Made by a program: the position numbers and the translations under genes
In this document: positions 1 through 10,498 of the stretch, one piece after another
Layout of the letters: every line of letters starts with the position of its first letter
Position numbering within the stretch: position 1 is the stretch's first letter
The notes under the pieces: model-generated
Seen by the model: only the letters and a program-made list of their open reading frames with translations
What the model was told of the DNA's origin: nothing
Database searches by the model: none
Assembly (NCBI GenBank): GCA_009823505.1
Contig: VZQC01011955.1
Coordinates: 35,146 to 99,145 of the forward strand
Length of the DNA stretch: 64,000 nt
Direction of reading: 5' to 3'
Source: Rhizomys pruinosus
Lineage: Eukaryota; Chordata; Mammalia; Rodentia; Spalacidae

Positions 1-343
1 TCACAGCCAAGTCTTCTGCCCGGAGTCCCTCAACTGCTCTGTGTCTCAGAGACCCAGCAGGCCTTGCTCCCCTCCCCCCAACTCTACCAGAGCTGGACAT
101 CAGTCACAGGTAAATGTTCTAACAGCTGAAGTTTTGTGTTGTTAACCAGCTGTTAATAAACAATGCCTTCCAAAAGATACAAAAACTGAAATGAAAAACA
201 GTGTTTCTATATGCAGCTGTCACAGGGTGGGTGGTAAGAGGGTTTGGCAATGGGGAGTGCCGGTGGAGTTTCCGAGTGCTGTTCTTAACTAAATACCATC
301 ATTTTCCTCAACAGAACTGAATGGACAATAAGCCACTTGGAGT
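1..343. other. Single-copy DNA, no feature seen
   Basis: No repeat, open frame or splice structure was recognised up to the first SINE. Confidence 0.5.
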
Positions 344-359
344 AAGAGAAAGAAATGAG

Positions 360-572
360 GGGGCTGGAGAGATGGCTCAGCGCTTAAGAGCGCCGACTGC
401 TCTTGCAGAGGACCCTGGTTCAATTCCCAGCACCCACATGGCGGCTAAGAACTCTTGAACTCCAGTTCCAAGGGAATCCGACAACCTCATCTGACCTACG
501 TGGCATTGCACGACACGGGCGCACCAACCTACATGCAGACATTACATTCATACACATAAAAAATAATTTAAA
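360..572 (+). mobile_element. B2/B3-type SINE
   Basis: Full-length tRNA-derived SINE with the GGGGCTGGAGAGATGGCTCA head, a B-box-like GGTTCAATTCC and an A-rich tail. It is flanked by a 16-bp target site duplication, aagagaaagaaatgag at 344-359 and 573-588 with one mismatch. Confidence 0.9.
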
Positions 573-593
573 AAGAGAAAGGAATGAGAGGCA

Positions 594-900
594 CTTTTTT
601 TTTTTTTTTTTGTCTTTTTGAGACAGGGTCTCCCTGTGGCCCCAGCTGTCCTGGAACTCACTCTGTAGACCAGGCTGGCCTTGAACTCACATAGATCCGC
701 CTGCCTCTGCCTCCCGAGTGCTAGGATTAAAGGTGAATCTCCATGCCTGGTGTTTTTTGATATTTTTGAGACAGGGTTTCCCTTTAATCCCAAATGGCCT
801 GGAGCTCACTCTGTAGACCAGGCTGGCCTTGAACTCCCAGACATCTGCCTGCCTCTACCTCCTGAGTGCTGGGATTAAAGGCGTGTGCCACCACGCCTGG
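594..900 (-). mobile_element. Two B1 SINEs, head to tail
   Basis: Two antisense B1 units (about 594-751 and 752-900), each running from a T-rich end through gagacagggt to the ccaccacgcc-type head. One target site duplication, tgagaggca (585-593 and 901-909), encloses both, so they may have inserted as a dimer. Confidence 0.85.
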
Positions 901-966
901 TGAGAGGCATATTTTAAAAATTATGTCTATTCTGCCATTTTAATCTATAAGAACATTTATAGGTGT

Positions 967-1199
967 GGGGCTGGAGAGATAGCTCAGCGGTTAAGAGTGC
1001 CGATTGCTCTTGCAGAGGACACTGGTTCGATTCCCAGTACCCACATGACAGCTAAGAACCGTCTTTAACTCCAGTTCCAGGGGAATCCGACACATTCTTC
1101 TGATCTCCTCGGCATTGCACGACACAGGTGCACCAACCTACGTGCAGACAGTACACTCATACACATAAAAAATAATAAATAAATAAATTAATTAAAAAA
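967..1199 (+). mobile_element. B2/B3-type SINE
   Basis: Full-length element with an A-rich tail. Target site duplication of about 17 bp, gaacatttataggtgt-like at 950-966 and 1200-1216 with one mismatch. Confidence 0.9.
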
Positions 1200-1268
1200 A
1201 GAATATTTATAGGTGTAAAGATCAGAGTAGGGTGACCATGTCATTTTATCTTTGTTCAAGTTACAAAT

Positions 1269-1374
1269 ACACACTCTCACACACACACATATACACACAC
1301 CCCACACTCACACACACCATACTCACACACACACACACACACACACACCACACTCACACACACACACACACACA
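1269..1374. repeat. (CA)n microsatellite, interrupted
   Basis: Runs of CA broken by ccacact interruptions. Confidence 0.95.
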
Positions 1375-1594
1375 CTTTTTCAATTGACCCAAATAGCATG
1401 ACAGATCAAAAGGCAAAAGAGAGAAATACACCTCACGGTGAAAAGGCACCTTTTGAGGTCTGTGCTTAGAACTGTTAATTAGTCCAGAGAGCCTGGCAGA
1501 GCTGTCAGAAGGCTTTACACACCAGTTGGTTAAAGCTGTTTCAAATAATTTTGCTGCCAGCAGCTCCATGCTTCCCAGCTTGGTCCCCTTCATA

Positions 1595-2404
1595 GAATGT
1601 AAGATTTTTGTTTGTTTTGCTTTGTCTTTTAATTTTTTGCTAATTTTATACAATAGATACATTGTGATTTTAATTGAATTTTTGTGTATTTCATATAGAA
1701 CATCTCGATCAATCTCAATAATCTTTATATCCTCTTCCCCCAGTGGCACCCACCCATAGCTCCCCCACACACTAGAATTCATACATTCTGCCACTCCCGT
1801 TAAGGCCTGTCCTGTCAAGTTAGTGTCCCCAGATGTTTCTCTGTGACTATATATATATTCAGATCCCTTCCCGTATCTGTACCCCTTCCTGGCATATAGA
1901 GTCAAGTTTATGTCCTCAAATGTCCTTCAGTGTGGCTTCATCCACTAGAACCTGGTCACCTATGAGTCTCCCCCTTAAATGAGACTGGATCTCTCTTTCC
2001 CAGCAGTCATTAGTTGCCAGGACTTCTGCAGATAGGGTTGGGGTTTCTTGCCCTCTTCCTCTCCTCTGTGCTAGGATTTTGTCTGGCTTGAGCATCAATT
2101 ACGTGGGACTTGTGCATGCCGTCAGCACTGCATTGAGTTTTTATGAGTAACTGACCAGCTTACTAGAATACTCTGTTTCCTTGTGGTCATCCACCTTCTT
2201 GGCTCTTACAAGCTTTCTACTACCTCTTCCACAATGATCCCTGAGCCTTGGGAGGCAGAAGTTTGATATAGGTGTCCTATTCAGGGATAAGCAGTCTACA
2301 GCCTCTTGCTGTCTGCATGTCGGCCAGTTGTATGATCTGTGTTAATCACCATCCGCTGTGTAAAGAATCTTCTCTGTTGAGAGTTGAGAGATGAGAATGC
2401 AAGA
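1595..2404 (-). mobile_element. L1 3'UTR-like remnant (rodent Lx type)
   Basis: Antisense rodent L1 3' untranslated sequence. It has a T-rich left edge (the A tail), a pyrimidine-rich block matching the L1 polypurine tract, and stretches such as ctcttccacaatg and ccctgagcctt typical of this 3'UTR. It is recognisably homologous to 42555-42960. No coding part is present. The family name is from memory. Confidence 0.6.
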
Positions 2405-2464
2405 TTTTTTTTTTATTTTAATGTGTATGAGTGTAAGTCCTGCATGTAGGTAGGTGCACCCATT

Positions 2465-2751
2465 TTTTAATTTTTTTAAATTAATTTTATTTATTTCTGT
2501 ATGTGTATGAATGTACTGCCTGCATGCAAGTTTGTGCACCCGTGTCGTGCAATGCCTCGGAGGTCAGAAGAGGGTGTCGGATTCCCCTGGAACTGGAGTT
2601 CTCCTGGAACTGGAGTCCTCCTGGAATTGGAGTTCTCCTGGAATTGGAGTTATGGATGGTTCTTAGCCGCCATGTGGGTGCTGGGGATCGAACCCGGGTC
2701 CTCTGCAAGAGCAGTCAGTGCTCTTAACCGCTAGGCTATCTCTCCAGCCCT
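2465..2751 (-). mobile_element. B2/B3 SINE with four internal 17-bp units
   Basis: Younger antisense SINE nested in another. Target site duplication ggtaggtgcacccatt at 2449-2464 and 2752-2767. The body carries four tandem copies of a ctggaactggagttctc-type unit at 2587-2651, where related elements have one or two. Confidence 0.92.
2587..2651. repeat. 17-bp tandem repeat inside a SINE
   Basis: Units at 2587-2603, 2604-2620, 2621-2637 and 2638-2651 (last one partial). They differ by one or two bases (aac/aat, ttc/tcc). Confidence 0.95.
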
Positions 2752-2949
2752 GGTAGGTGCACCCATTTATGCAATGCCCATGGAGGTCAGAAGAGGCTGT
2801 CAGATCCCCTGGAACTGGAGTTATAGGTGGTTGTTAGACACCATGTGGGTGCTGAGAATTGAATCTAGGTCCAGATCCTCTGCAAGAGCAGCTGGTGCTC
2901 TTAACCGCTGAGCCATCTCTCCAGCCTGAGAATGTGATATTTTTAAAAG

Positions 2950-3179
2950 TATTTTTATTTTAGGTGTTATGAGTGTTTCACCTGAATGTTTTTAGGTGAA
3001 TTACCTGCATGCAGTTCCTGTGGAGGCCAGAGGAGGCCAGAAGAGAGCGTTGGATTCCCTTGGATCTGTAACTATCTGGAGTTACAGATAGTTGTTAGTG
3101 ATCATGTGGGTGCTGGGAACCAAACCTGTGTCCTCTGTAAGAGCAGTCAGTGCTCTTAACCTCTGAGTCATCTCTTCAT
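2950..3179 (-). mobile_element. Old B2/B3-type SINE
   Basis: Diverged antisense element ending cttaacctctgagtcatctc. It also contains a short local duplication (tctgtaactatctggagtta followed by cagatagttg). Confidence 0.75.
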
Positions 3180-3192
3180 CCCCAAGACTTTT

Positions 3193-3344
3193 TTTTTTGG
3201 TCTTTTCGAGACAGCGTCTCCCTGTAGCCCCAGCTGTCCTGTAACTCACTCTGTAGACCAGGCTGGCCCTGAGCTCACAAAGATCCGCCTGCCTCTGCCT
3301 CCCGAGTGCTAGGATTAAAGGCGTGCACCACCACGCCCAGCCAC
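3193..3344 (-). mobile_element. B1 SINE
   Basis: Antisense B1 with poly(T) at the left. Target site duplication ccccaagactttt at 3180-3192 and 3345-3357. Confidence 0.93.
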
Positions 3345-3553
3345 CCCCAAGACTTTTAATTAGAAGGAAAGTGAAAAGATGCTTCTCTGCAGTGATATTT
3401 TTGTGTTCTCTATGGAGAACAAATGAACCCACTTAACTCTTGGCTATACTTTCTGCTACTCTACAAGGTTCTAATATGCTTCTGAACATTCAAGTGTACT
3501 TGGATGGACTCAAGTGTATTGTCAATAAAACTTGGTATCTTTAATTATTTTCC

Positions 3554-3708
3554 CTTTTTTTTTTCAGTATTTTTGAGGCAGTGTCTCCCCTTTAGTCCCA
3601 GATGTCCTGGAGCTCACTCTGTAGATCAGATTGGCCTTGAACTCACAGAGATCCACCCACCTCTACCTCCTGAGTGCTGGGATTAAAGGCGTGTGCCACC
3701 ATGCCGGC
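3554..3708 (-). mobile_element. B1 SINE
   Basis: Antisense B1 next to the tail of the following B2. A shared flank (aaacttggtatcttt near 3528, aaacttgatatcttt near 3963) suggests that the B1 entered the A-rich tail of that B2. Confidence 0.85.
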
Positions 3709-3740
3709 TTTTTTAGTTTTTTTTTTTTCCTTTTTTTTTT

Positions 3741-3961
3741 TGAATTTTTAAAAAATCTTTTATGTGTATGAGTGTACTGCCTGCATGTGTTTAAGTGCAC
3801 CTGTGTTGTGCAGTGCCTAGGGAGGTCAGAAGAAGGCTTTGGATCCCCCAGAACTGGAGTTGAGGATGGTTGTTGGCTGTCATGTAGGTGCTGGGAATCT
3901 AACCTGGGTCTTCTGCAAGAGCAGTCAATGCTCTTAACTGCTGAGCCATCTCTCTAGCCCC
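3741..3961 (-). mobile_element. B2/B3-type SINE
   Basis: Antisense element ending gccatctctctagcccc. The large duplicated segment begins inside it, at about 3880. Confidence 0.88.
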
Positions 3962-3974
3962 CAAACTTGATATC

Positions 3975-4112
3975 TTTTTAAAAAATTATTTATTATTTTT
4001 ATTTTATGTGTATGAATGTATCGCCTGCATGTATGTTAAGTGTACCTGTGTCATGCAATGCCCATAGAGGACAGAAGAGGGCACCCGGATCCTCTGCAAG
4101 AACTTCAGTGCC
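3975..4112 (-). mobile_element. B2/B3 SINE fragment, left part
   Basis: 3' part of an antisense B2 with an internal deletion. It is interrupted by the B1 that follows and resumes at about 4287-4329. Confidence 0.75.
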
Positions 4113-4286
4113 CTAGCCGGGTGTGGTGGCCACATCTTTAATTCCAGCACTCGGGAGGCAGAGGCAGTCGGATCTTTGTGAGTTCAAGGCCAGCCTGGTC
4201 TACAGAGTGAGTTCCAGGACAGCTGGGACTACAGGGAGACCCTGTCTCCAAAAGACCAAAAAAAAAAAAAAAAGAAAAAAAAACAA
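4113..4286 (+). mobile_element. B1 SINE
   Basis: Sense B1 with an A-rich tail. Target site duplication aagaacttcagtgcc on the left (4098-4112) and an indel-altered copy on the right (about 4287-4303). Copy B keeps the duplication intact. Confidence 0.9.
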
Positions 4287-4329
4287 AAGAACGTCACAGT
4301 GCCTAACCACTGAGCTATCTCTCTAGCCC

Positions 4330-5139
4330 CTCAAACTGGAATCTTTAATGAAAACCCCAATCAGAGTGAAATGGACTTACTGAGGTCTACTGTGCCAACT
4401 TGTTGCCCACTGATGATATGGAGGCAATTAGCACACAGTTTCTACTCCTAAGAAATTACTAAATGAGGCTGATAAAGCAAATAATTCCTCGGTGTAGCAT
4501 GGCCCATATACTACAGCCCAGCCAGAGCCATTGGGGTGTACATGGGAAAGTCTGCAGGACATCTGAGGCAGTCAGTGTGTCAGTTAGATGGCGGTTGGAT
4601 AGAGTTTTGTCAACAGTGTTGATGCAGTGGTTTCCAGCTGAACTGTGGAAGACAGTGATATGACACTAGCTTTGTACCACCAAGATCCATGGGAAGACTT
4701 GGAGCTGGGACATCCAGTGTGCTTTGAGTTAGGAAGACTGGCCTGTACCAGTATGTTGGGTTAACTCAGAGCTGGAGAAACACAGTCATTCACTAGAAGA
4801 GTCGGAGGAGTTTAGATGGCAGATTGAGGACACAAAACAGGTTGAGGGTAGGGGGAGACCTGTGAGAGGAGCCGGGAAGGAGGGAGCAGGCCTTGCTTCC
4901 CTCTTTAGGTGGAACATGGCTGTCACAGTTATTGGTAGATACAGCTTGCTTTTTCTGATTAAGTTACTCCTTCCCTTGCTCCCTCCCTCCCTCCTTCTCT
5001 CTCTTCCCTTGGACAGGGTTTTGCCATATACCCCAGGTGTCCCTCTAACTTGTAATTCTCGTCTCCACTTCTCAGTGAGTCCCACTTTAAATTACAAATC
5101 TCTTGAAAGGAATACCTCGATTATATAGAAGAAAGTCTG
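4330..5139. other. Single-copy DNA within copy A
   Basis: No gene seen. It contains a pyrimidine-rich run (CCCT-rich, about 4972-5010). Overlapping short open frames on both strands near 4786-5128 come from this low-complexity sequence. Confidence 0.5.
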
Positions 5140-5160
5140 GCGGGCGTGGTGGCACACACC
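5140..5160 (+). mobile_element. B1 5' fragment
   Basis: Only the ggcgggcgtggtggcacaca head of a B1 is present before the sequence changes. Confidence 0.6.
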
Positions 5161-5165
5161 TTTTT

Positions 5166-5485
5166 TTTTCCCATTTAAATTACATTTATTTTAAAAATTG
5201 AAAACGTTCATACAGTAAAATGCATTCTTGTCATGTATAATTCTCTGACTTTTGACAAATGCATACAACACATAACTACAAACAAAATACAGAAAATTTT
5301 CATTATTAACAAAACAAAACAAAACAAAAACCTCTTGTGCCAATACTTTAACCCCTGATATTTACTGGTTTTTCTGCCATCCTTATTGCTTGGCCCTTTA
5401 CAGGAAACATGCAAATGAGATTTAACAGTCAAGAGCCATTTGAGTATGGTTTCTTCTACTTAGCAAAATGCATTTGAGATTTATC
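5166..5485. mobile_element. Ancient L1M-type 3' remnant
   Basis: Shares ttttgacaaatgcata and atttgagatttatccaag with old mammalian L1 3' sequence. No coding sequence. Family from memory; strand unresolved. Confidence 0.45.
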
Positions 5486-5487
5486 CA

Positions 5488-5549
5488 AGAGGCAGGGGTC
5501 TCCCTTTAGTTCCCAGATGGCCTGGAGCTCCTTCTATGTAACCAGGCTG
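5488..5549 (-). mobile_element. Partial B1
   Basis: Antisense B1 fragment (ggtctccctttag to ccaggctgg), immediately followed by a sense B1, giving a fold-back pair. Confidence 0.7.
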
Positions 5550-5725
5550 GTGACACAACACCTTTAATAATACAGCAACTTGGGAGGCAGAATCAGGTGG
5601 ATCTTTGTTGTTCAAGGCCAGACTGGTCCTACACAGTGAGTGAGTTCCGGCACAGCTGGGCACAGGGAGACCCTGTCTCACAAAAAAAAAAAAAAAAAAA
5701 AAAAAGAGAAGAAAAAAAAAAAAGA
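5550..5725 (+). mobile_element. B1 SINE, diverged
   Basis: Sense B1 (ttgggaggcagaatcagg ... gagaccctgtctca) with a long A-rich tail at about 5682-5725. Confidence 0.8.
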
Positions 5726-6121
5726 AAGGGTCTTGTTCTTGTTTTGAATTAAATTGTGTTGAAATTAGTTTTTTTTTCCACATTGACTTGGCTCATAATG
5801 AAAGTCTGTTGAATTATTCTCCAAGACATCACAACTATGAGTATATTTTTGGAATTAAGGTTATTTTAAGCAAAAGGTATATTTCCTGATGATGCACTAC
5901 TTTTTCTAGGTGTCTCCTGCCCATCTCCCACCACCACAAAATCAAAACCTCAGAACCAACATGCTGCTGTTTGACTAAGAAAATGGCAGCACGTGCAACA
6001 AGCAGAAACCTCTGCACCTATGGGGTGCTAATCAGCTTCTGGGGCATTTAAGTATTCCATCACATTCATTTGTCCACTTCTTGGATTCATCATTTAAAGA
6101 AGACTCCAGCTTGGGGAATTC
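5726..6121. other. Single-copy DNA present only in copy A
   Basis: Unique sequence between two B1s. The matching place in copy B (18355-18823) holds an unrelated L1 fragment next to an N. Confidence 0.7.
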
Positions 6122-6138
6122 TGATCTGTAAAGCTTTT

Positions 6139-6304
6139 TTTTTTTTTTTTTTTTGGTGTTTTTGAGACGCAGGGTCTCCCTTTTTTAGATTCCCCAGCTG
6201 GCCTGGAGCTCACTCTGTAGACCAGGCTGGCCTTGAAACTCAGAGATCCCCTGCCTCTGCCTCCCAAGTGCTAGGATTAAAGGCATGCCCCACCATGCCC
6301 CGGG
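6139..6304 (-). mobile_element. B1 SINE
   Basis: Antisense B1 with a perfect 17-bp target site duplication, tgatctgtaaagctttt (6122-6138 and 6305-6321). Copy B retains only the right duplication, which makes copy A the correct structure here. Confidence 0.95.
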
Positions 6305-6321
6305 TGATCTGTAAAGCTTTT

Positions 6322-7493
6322 AAACAAAACACCCTTTTATATGAATACCTCTTCTCCTCAGAAATAGAAACGACTTTCTGGTCTAAATAATGCATGGTGC
6401 TCTATTCTGTGAGGCAGGTTGGACACTATCAGCTCCTTCATCTGAGATGCTTGCTGAGCTCTGCTGAACGTGGAGCCTCTCTTGCAGAAGCTATGTTTCC
6501 CGGGGCACCAGGGCAGCCTCCTGCCAGCCTCTGATACTAATTGTGACTACCAAGCTTTCCTTGCCTTTTTACTTTGTTGAAAACTGCTTATTTTTCAACT
6601 CCCCGCGGCCCCCACCCCCCATTTCAGCCGTTAGCTTTTTTCACCAACTCGGAGACAGAATGCTCGGCATGAACTTTGCATCAGGATCAAACCCAGGATC
6701 CAGGACTGAAGCACCTCAGAATGCCTCTTGGAGCCGTTGTTTCCTCACTTGATAATGGAGATAAGAATACCTCCTTTCTGGAGATAACAGATGTCAGGTT
6801 AGGCTCTGTACACTTGAGTTTTTTCTCGAGACTTGGGGGGACATTAGTTTCTGAACCTGCTGGTGCAAGGCTACAGTACTGAGCAGAGACACACAAGTCC
6901 TGCACTGTCATCAACATATCCTCCTTCCCTCTAGCAGCGTCCAAACCTCCCAGGACACATTAGAAGTGCAGAGTCTCAGGCTCTGTTCTGCCTGTACAGC
7001 AACACAGACTCTTGAGAGGTGCACAGACGGGTGTGTCCTCATGCTGGTGCGTGCCTAAACGTGAGAACTGCGAAGGGCTGTGTTAGGTTATAAAAGAGGC
7101 CGAGCACCCCTAGCCCCCAGATAAAAAGGCACATGAGCTTAAGTAACTCCAAGAACATGTTTACTTCCATGGTGGGACTGCCAGCGTGAGCTGCCTGCAG
7201 ATAACGTGGTGGAACCAGACAGCATGGCAGGGGGCAGGGAGGGCAGAGAGAGGGCAGAGAGAGAGGGGCAGAGACGAGGGCGATGGCGGGTGGGGTCCAC
7301 CCATTTATAGCATGGGGGGGACCTCAGGTACAGGGGAAGAGGTCAGAAGATTGACAGCCTCTGGAGGAAATGGGGCCCTTGTGCCCCTTGGGATTCTGGA
7401 AGCCCAGACCTAACAGGTTGAGCACAGCGTGCACGTGTGTTTGTGTTGTGTGTGTGGTTGTGTGTGACACATATGTATTTTGCTGGTGTTGGG
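6322..7493. other. Single-copy DNA within copy A
   Basis: No gene recognised. It includes a GA-rich patch (about 7236-7275) and a GT-rich run (about 7430-7467). The 60-85 codon open frames here lack any family resemblance. Confidence 0.5.
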
Positions 7494-7507
7494 TGATAAT
7501 CTTTCCT

Positions 7508-7696
7508 TCTCTTTTTTTCTTTTTTTTTTTCTTTCTTTTTTTTTTTTTTTTTTGTCTTTTTGAGACAGGGTCTCCCTTTAGTCGCCAGCTGCCTTGGATC
7601 TTGCTATGTAGACCAGGCTGGCCTTGAACTCACAGAGTACTGCCTGCATCTGCTTCCTGAGTACTGGGATTAAAGGCTTGCGCCACCACACCCGAC
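7508..7696 (-). mobile_element. B1 SINE
   Basis: Antisense B1 with a long T-rich end. Target site duplication gataatcttt at 7494 and 7697. Confidence 0.88.
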
Positions 7697-7895
7697 AGAT
7701 AATCTTTATTTCTGGTCCAGATAAAAAGAGGTACCACAGAGGCACCCTGTCTGGTCAGGTTAGTTGTTCTCTTTCTTTGTCAAGCTGGGTCTTTGGGACA
7801 AGGATTTAGGAATAAATAGATAATCCATTCCAAAATTCTGCTCATTTCTGAGGATTTGAAGGTGTCTTGAATCTCAGCCTTAGAAATAGCAGCTG

Positions 7896-8060
7896 CTTGG
7901 CGTGGTGGCTGCACACCTTTAATCCTAGCACTCGGGAGGCAGAGGCAGGTGGATCTTTGTGAGTTCAAGGCCACGCCTGGTCTACAGAGTGAGTTCCAGG
8001 ACAGCTGGGGCTACAGGGGAGACCATCTCGAAAGACCAAAAAAAAAAAAAAAAAAGAAAA
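7896..8060 (+). mobile_element. B1 SINE
   Basis: Sense B1 with a poly(A) tail. Target site duplication agaaatagcagctg at 7882-7895 and 8061-8074. Confidence 0.92.
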
Positions 8061-8074
8061 AGAAATAGCAGCTG

Positions 8075-8590
8075 TGTGGCCTCCCTCAGTGGGCTTGTCT
8101 GGGTGGCAGGCCTTCCTGTCGTGGCCACAGACATGTCCGTCTGTAAGTCTGCCCACTTTTTTGAATTCTTAGAAAAAGCAATAAATCTCTCCCTTTGTTT
8201 TCCTGTACCTTTTCTAAACACGATTTCTTAAAATGCTTTGGGCTGCCCCAGTACCTTGTACTTCTTTTTTCCCTCTGAGCATCCTTCTCCCCCGGCCATG
8301 TTGCTGCCAGTCTGCCACGTGTCTGACCGTCTTCAATTCAGGCTTAACCCTGCATGGCTCACGGCTTTTCCCCTCTCCCCTCTGCTCTCCTCGAGGCAGC
8401 TGATGACATTCGCAGCTTGCCAGCCCTGAGGATTTTCTTTAAATTCTAATAAAATTGTCCTAAAGCTTCCATTTGTGGCTCCATTCTTAAATTCTTTCGT
8501 GAATGAGACGAAGGACTCTCTAGGGGACGCTCTAGGGTCACATGCCCATGAGTCAGAAGTTTTTCTTATTTGAGACAACTTACCATTCTC
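8075..8590. other. Single-copy DNA within copy A
   Basis: No feature supported beyond short open frames. Confidence 0.5.
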
Positions 8591-8597
8591 TGTTTAT

Positions 8598-8727
8598 TTT
8601 TTTATTTCTTGTTTGGATTTTGACACAGGTGTCCAAGTAGCCCAGCTGGCCTTGAACTTCTGATCCTCGCACGCCTTCTCCATCGTAAATTCACAAATTA
8701 CAGGCAGGTACCACCATGCCTGTGCTT
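8598..8727 (-). mobile_element. Old B1-like (7SL-derived) SINE
   Basis: Diverged antisense copy: gacacaggtgtccaagtagc, ctggccttgaac and ggtaccaccatgcc remain. Confidence 0.65.
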
Positions 8728-9910
8728 TTAACTCTCTTTGGATCTCAGAAGGCAGTAGGAGGAGTCTTGTGTGTGATGAGGGGAGATTTCACCAGGATGC
8801 TGTTAGTCTCGGGGGAAGCACTTCTGAAAGTGGCCATTCAGTTCTGATCTTTCAGCATTTGGAGACATTTGGGAGTCCAAAACAGATACAAACTACTTAA
8901 AGGCTAGAAATCTATGTCGTGGAGGGTCTCCCTGACAGGTGTCTTCAGCCTTGGCCTCTCAATTTGCTTCCGTTACCAGGGCTGGCAGTTGGTTAGATAC
9001 TGCCCTCTAGTGGGCGACTGGTCTCACTAGCCCCTGATGGGAGCCCAGAGGCCTGTAACTGCTTCAAGCAGTCTTCTTTGGGATACTGACATAATGTCTA
9101 CAGTTTGCTTTTCTGTTTCTTTCTCCTGCCCCCCAACCTCTCTCACCCACAGTGAGTCTTCATCAACCCTGTGCTGTTTTAGGTGACACAAGCATGTTCT
9201 CAGAACTACCCACTTGTGTGGACTAGGGGTAAGTATTTGGCACTAGTTAGGCTCTGCTAATACACGTGGCATGTCCCACCATTAAGTTTTGTTTTAAACT
9301 GTTAGAAAATTATTCAGGCAAACATTTCAATTAAAAAATAAAATTTTCAAACTGACAATCCTGCCATTTACCAGGCGAATAATTAATTTATACGTTATTC
9401 TGTAGACCGCATCCCATCTTATTTTCTTACTTTTCTCTTTCCTCGTTCTCTGTTCTCTTAATTCTATTCACTTACCCCAAGAACAGGAGAACAGAGGAAA
9501 AAAAAAGAAAACTAGACAGTGATAGGCCCTGGGCCCGGCTGACTCAGCCCTTGGACGGGATAACCTCAGGGCTGCCTACAGTTATTCTGAACAACCTAAC
9601 CTGTTTCCTTGATGGCTCACCCTGGTCATTTTAATGCCACCTACTTACTCACCTGACCACTTCTTTTTGTCTCTTAAAATTCAATAATCTGCAGGCTCTA
9701 ATTCCCCTCCCTTTTGCTTTTAACAATCTTCTTTATTTTCTGCAGAAGAGAAAGAAAAAAGTGCGTAAATATTGTCTGAGTTGAGAGTATGTTTTCTTGG
9801 ATCTTGGCTGGGGGTCCCTCAACATTTTGGGATTTGATTATGTTTTACTTGATGATTAATAAGGCTCTTCCATATTAGAACTATTAATCCTAGGCCTGCC
9901 ATTAAAGTTA
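8728..9910. other. Single-copy DNA with candidate regulatory motifs
   Basis: AT-rich and pyrimidine-rich single-copy DNA, well preserved between the two copies. It includes a CTCF-like site (8999-9014), a palindromic ggctgactcagcc (about 9537-9549) and a polypyrimidine tract ending ttttctgcag (about 9745). No exon can be demonstrated. Confidence 0.45.
8999..9014 (-). promoter_or_regulatory. CTCF-like motif
   Basis: Reverse complement reads cccactagagggcagt, close to the CTCF core CCASYAGRKGGCRS. Same site in copy B at 21649-21664 with one change. Motif match only. Confidence 0.5.
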
Positions 9911-9917
9911 AATTAAG

Positions 9918-10131
9918 AAAATAAATTTATATTTTATGTGCATCAGTATATTGGCCTTGCCATGTGTGTAGGTGCACGCATGTCATGCAATGCCGGCAAG
10001 TCAGAAGGGTGTGTGATTCCCTGGAAACTGGGTTATGACGGTTGTTAGCCGCCACGTGTGGATATGGAAACTACCTGGGTCCTCACGCAAAGAGCGGTGC
10101 TCTCTACCACTGAGCTATCTCTCTAGCCCCA
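9918..10131 (-). mobile_element. B2/B3-type SINE, indel-damaged
   Basis: Antisense element. Copy B (22557-22772) is cleaner, and much of the damage here looks like consensus error. Confidence 0.85.
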
Positions 10132-10160
10132 AATAAAATTTTTTTTATTCATTCAAGATT

Positions 10161-10285
10161 TTGCTATTGTTGTTTTAGGCAGAGTCTCAGTGTGTAGCCC
10201 TGGCTGGCTGGGGACTCTCTATATAGACAGGCTGGCCTTGACTCAGAGATCTGAGATCAAGGTATGCATCACCATATCTAGCTCA
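10161..10285 (-). mobile_element. Old B1-like SINE
   Basis: Diverged antisense copy with ggcagagtctcagtgtgtag and caggctggccttgac. Confidence 0.65.
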
Positions 10286-10330
10286 TTCAGCATTTTACTC
10301 AGCACTTTCATCTGTTTTCGTTCCACTCTT

Positions 10331-10498
10331 TTTTTTTAATTTTTTTTCTTATGCAGCTTGACCCCTGCCGTGCAATCCGTCGGAGGCAAGAGGGTCTGGA
10401 TTCCGACATGGTCTAATTGGTTCAAACCGGTTCTCTGCCGGCGTGTGGCGCTGGATCCTGCAAGAGCGTCGTGCCTCTAAGCTAGGTATTCAGCCCCT
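10331..10498 (-). mobile_element. B2/B3 SINE present only in copy A
   Basis: T-rich start, then a heavily deleted antisense B2 body (gtgcaatcc, cggaggca, cctgcaagagcg) ending cagcccc. Flanked by cgttccactctt at 10319-10330 and 10499-10510. Copy B has a single cgttccactctt and no SINE, an empty-site arrangement. Confidence 0.85.

Larger units (their letters stand above)
2405..2926 (-). mobile_element. B2/B3 SINE split by a nested SINE
   Basis: The outer antisense element occupies 2405-2464 and 2752-2926. The two parts join cleanly when the nested element and one target-site copy are removed. Confidence 0.85.
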
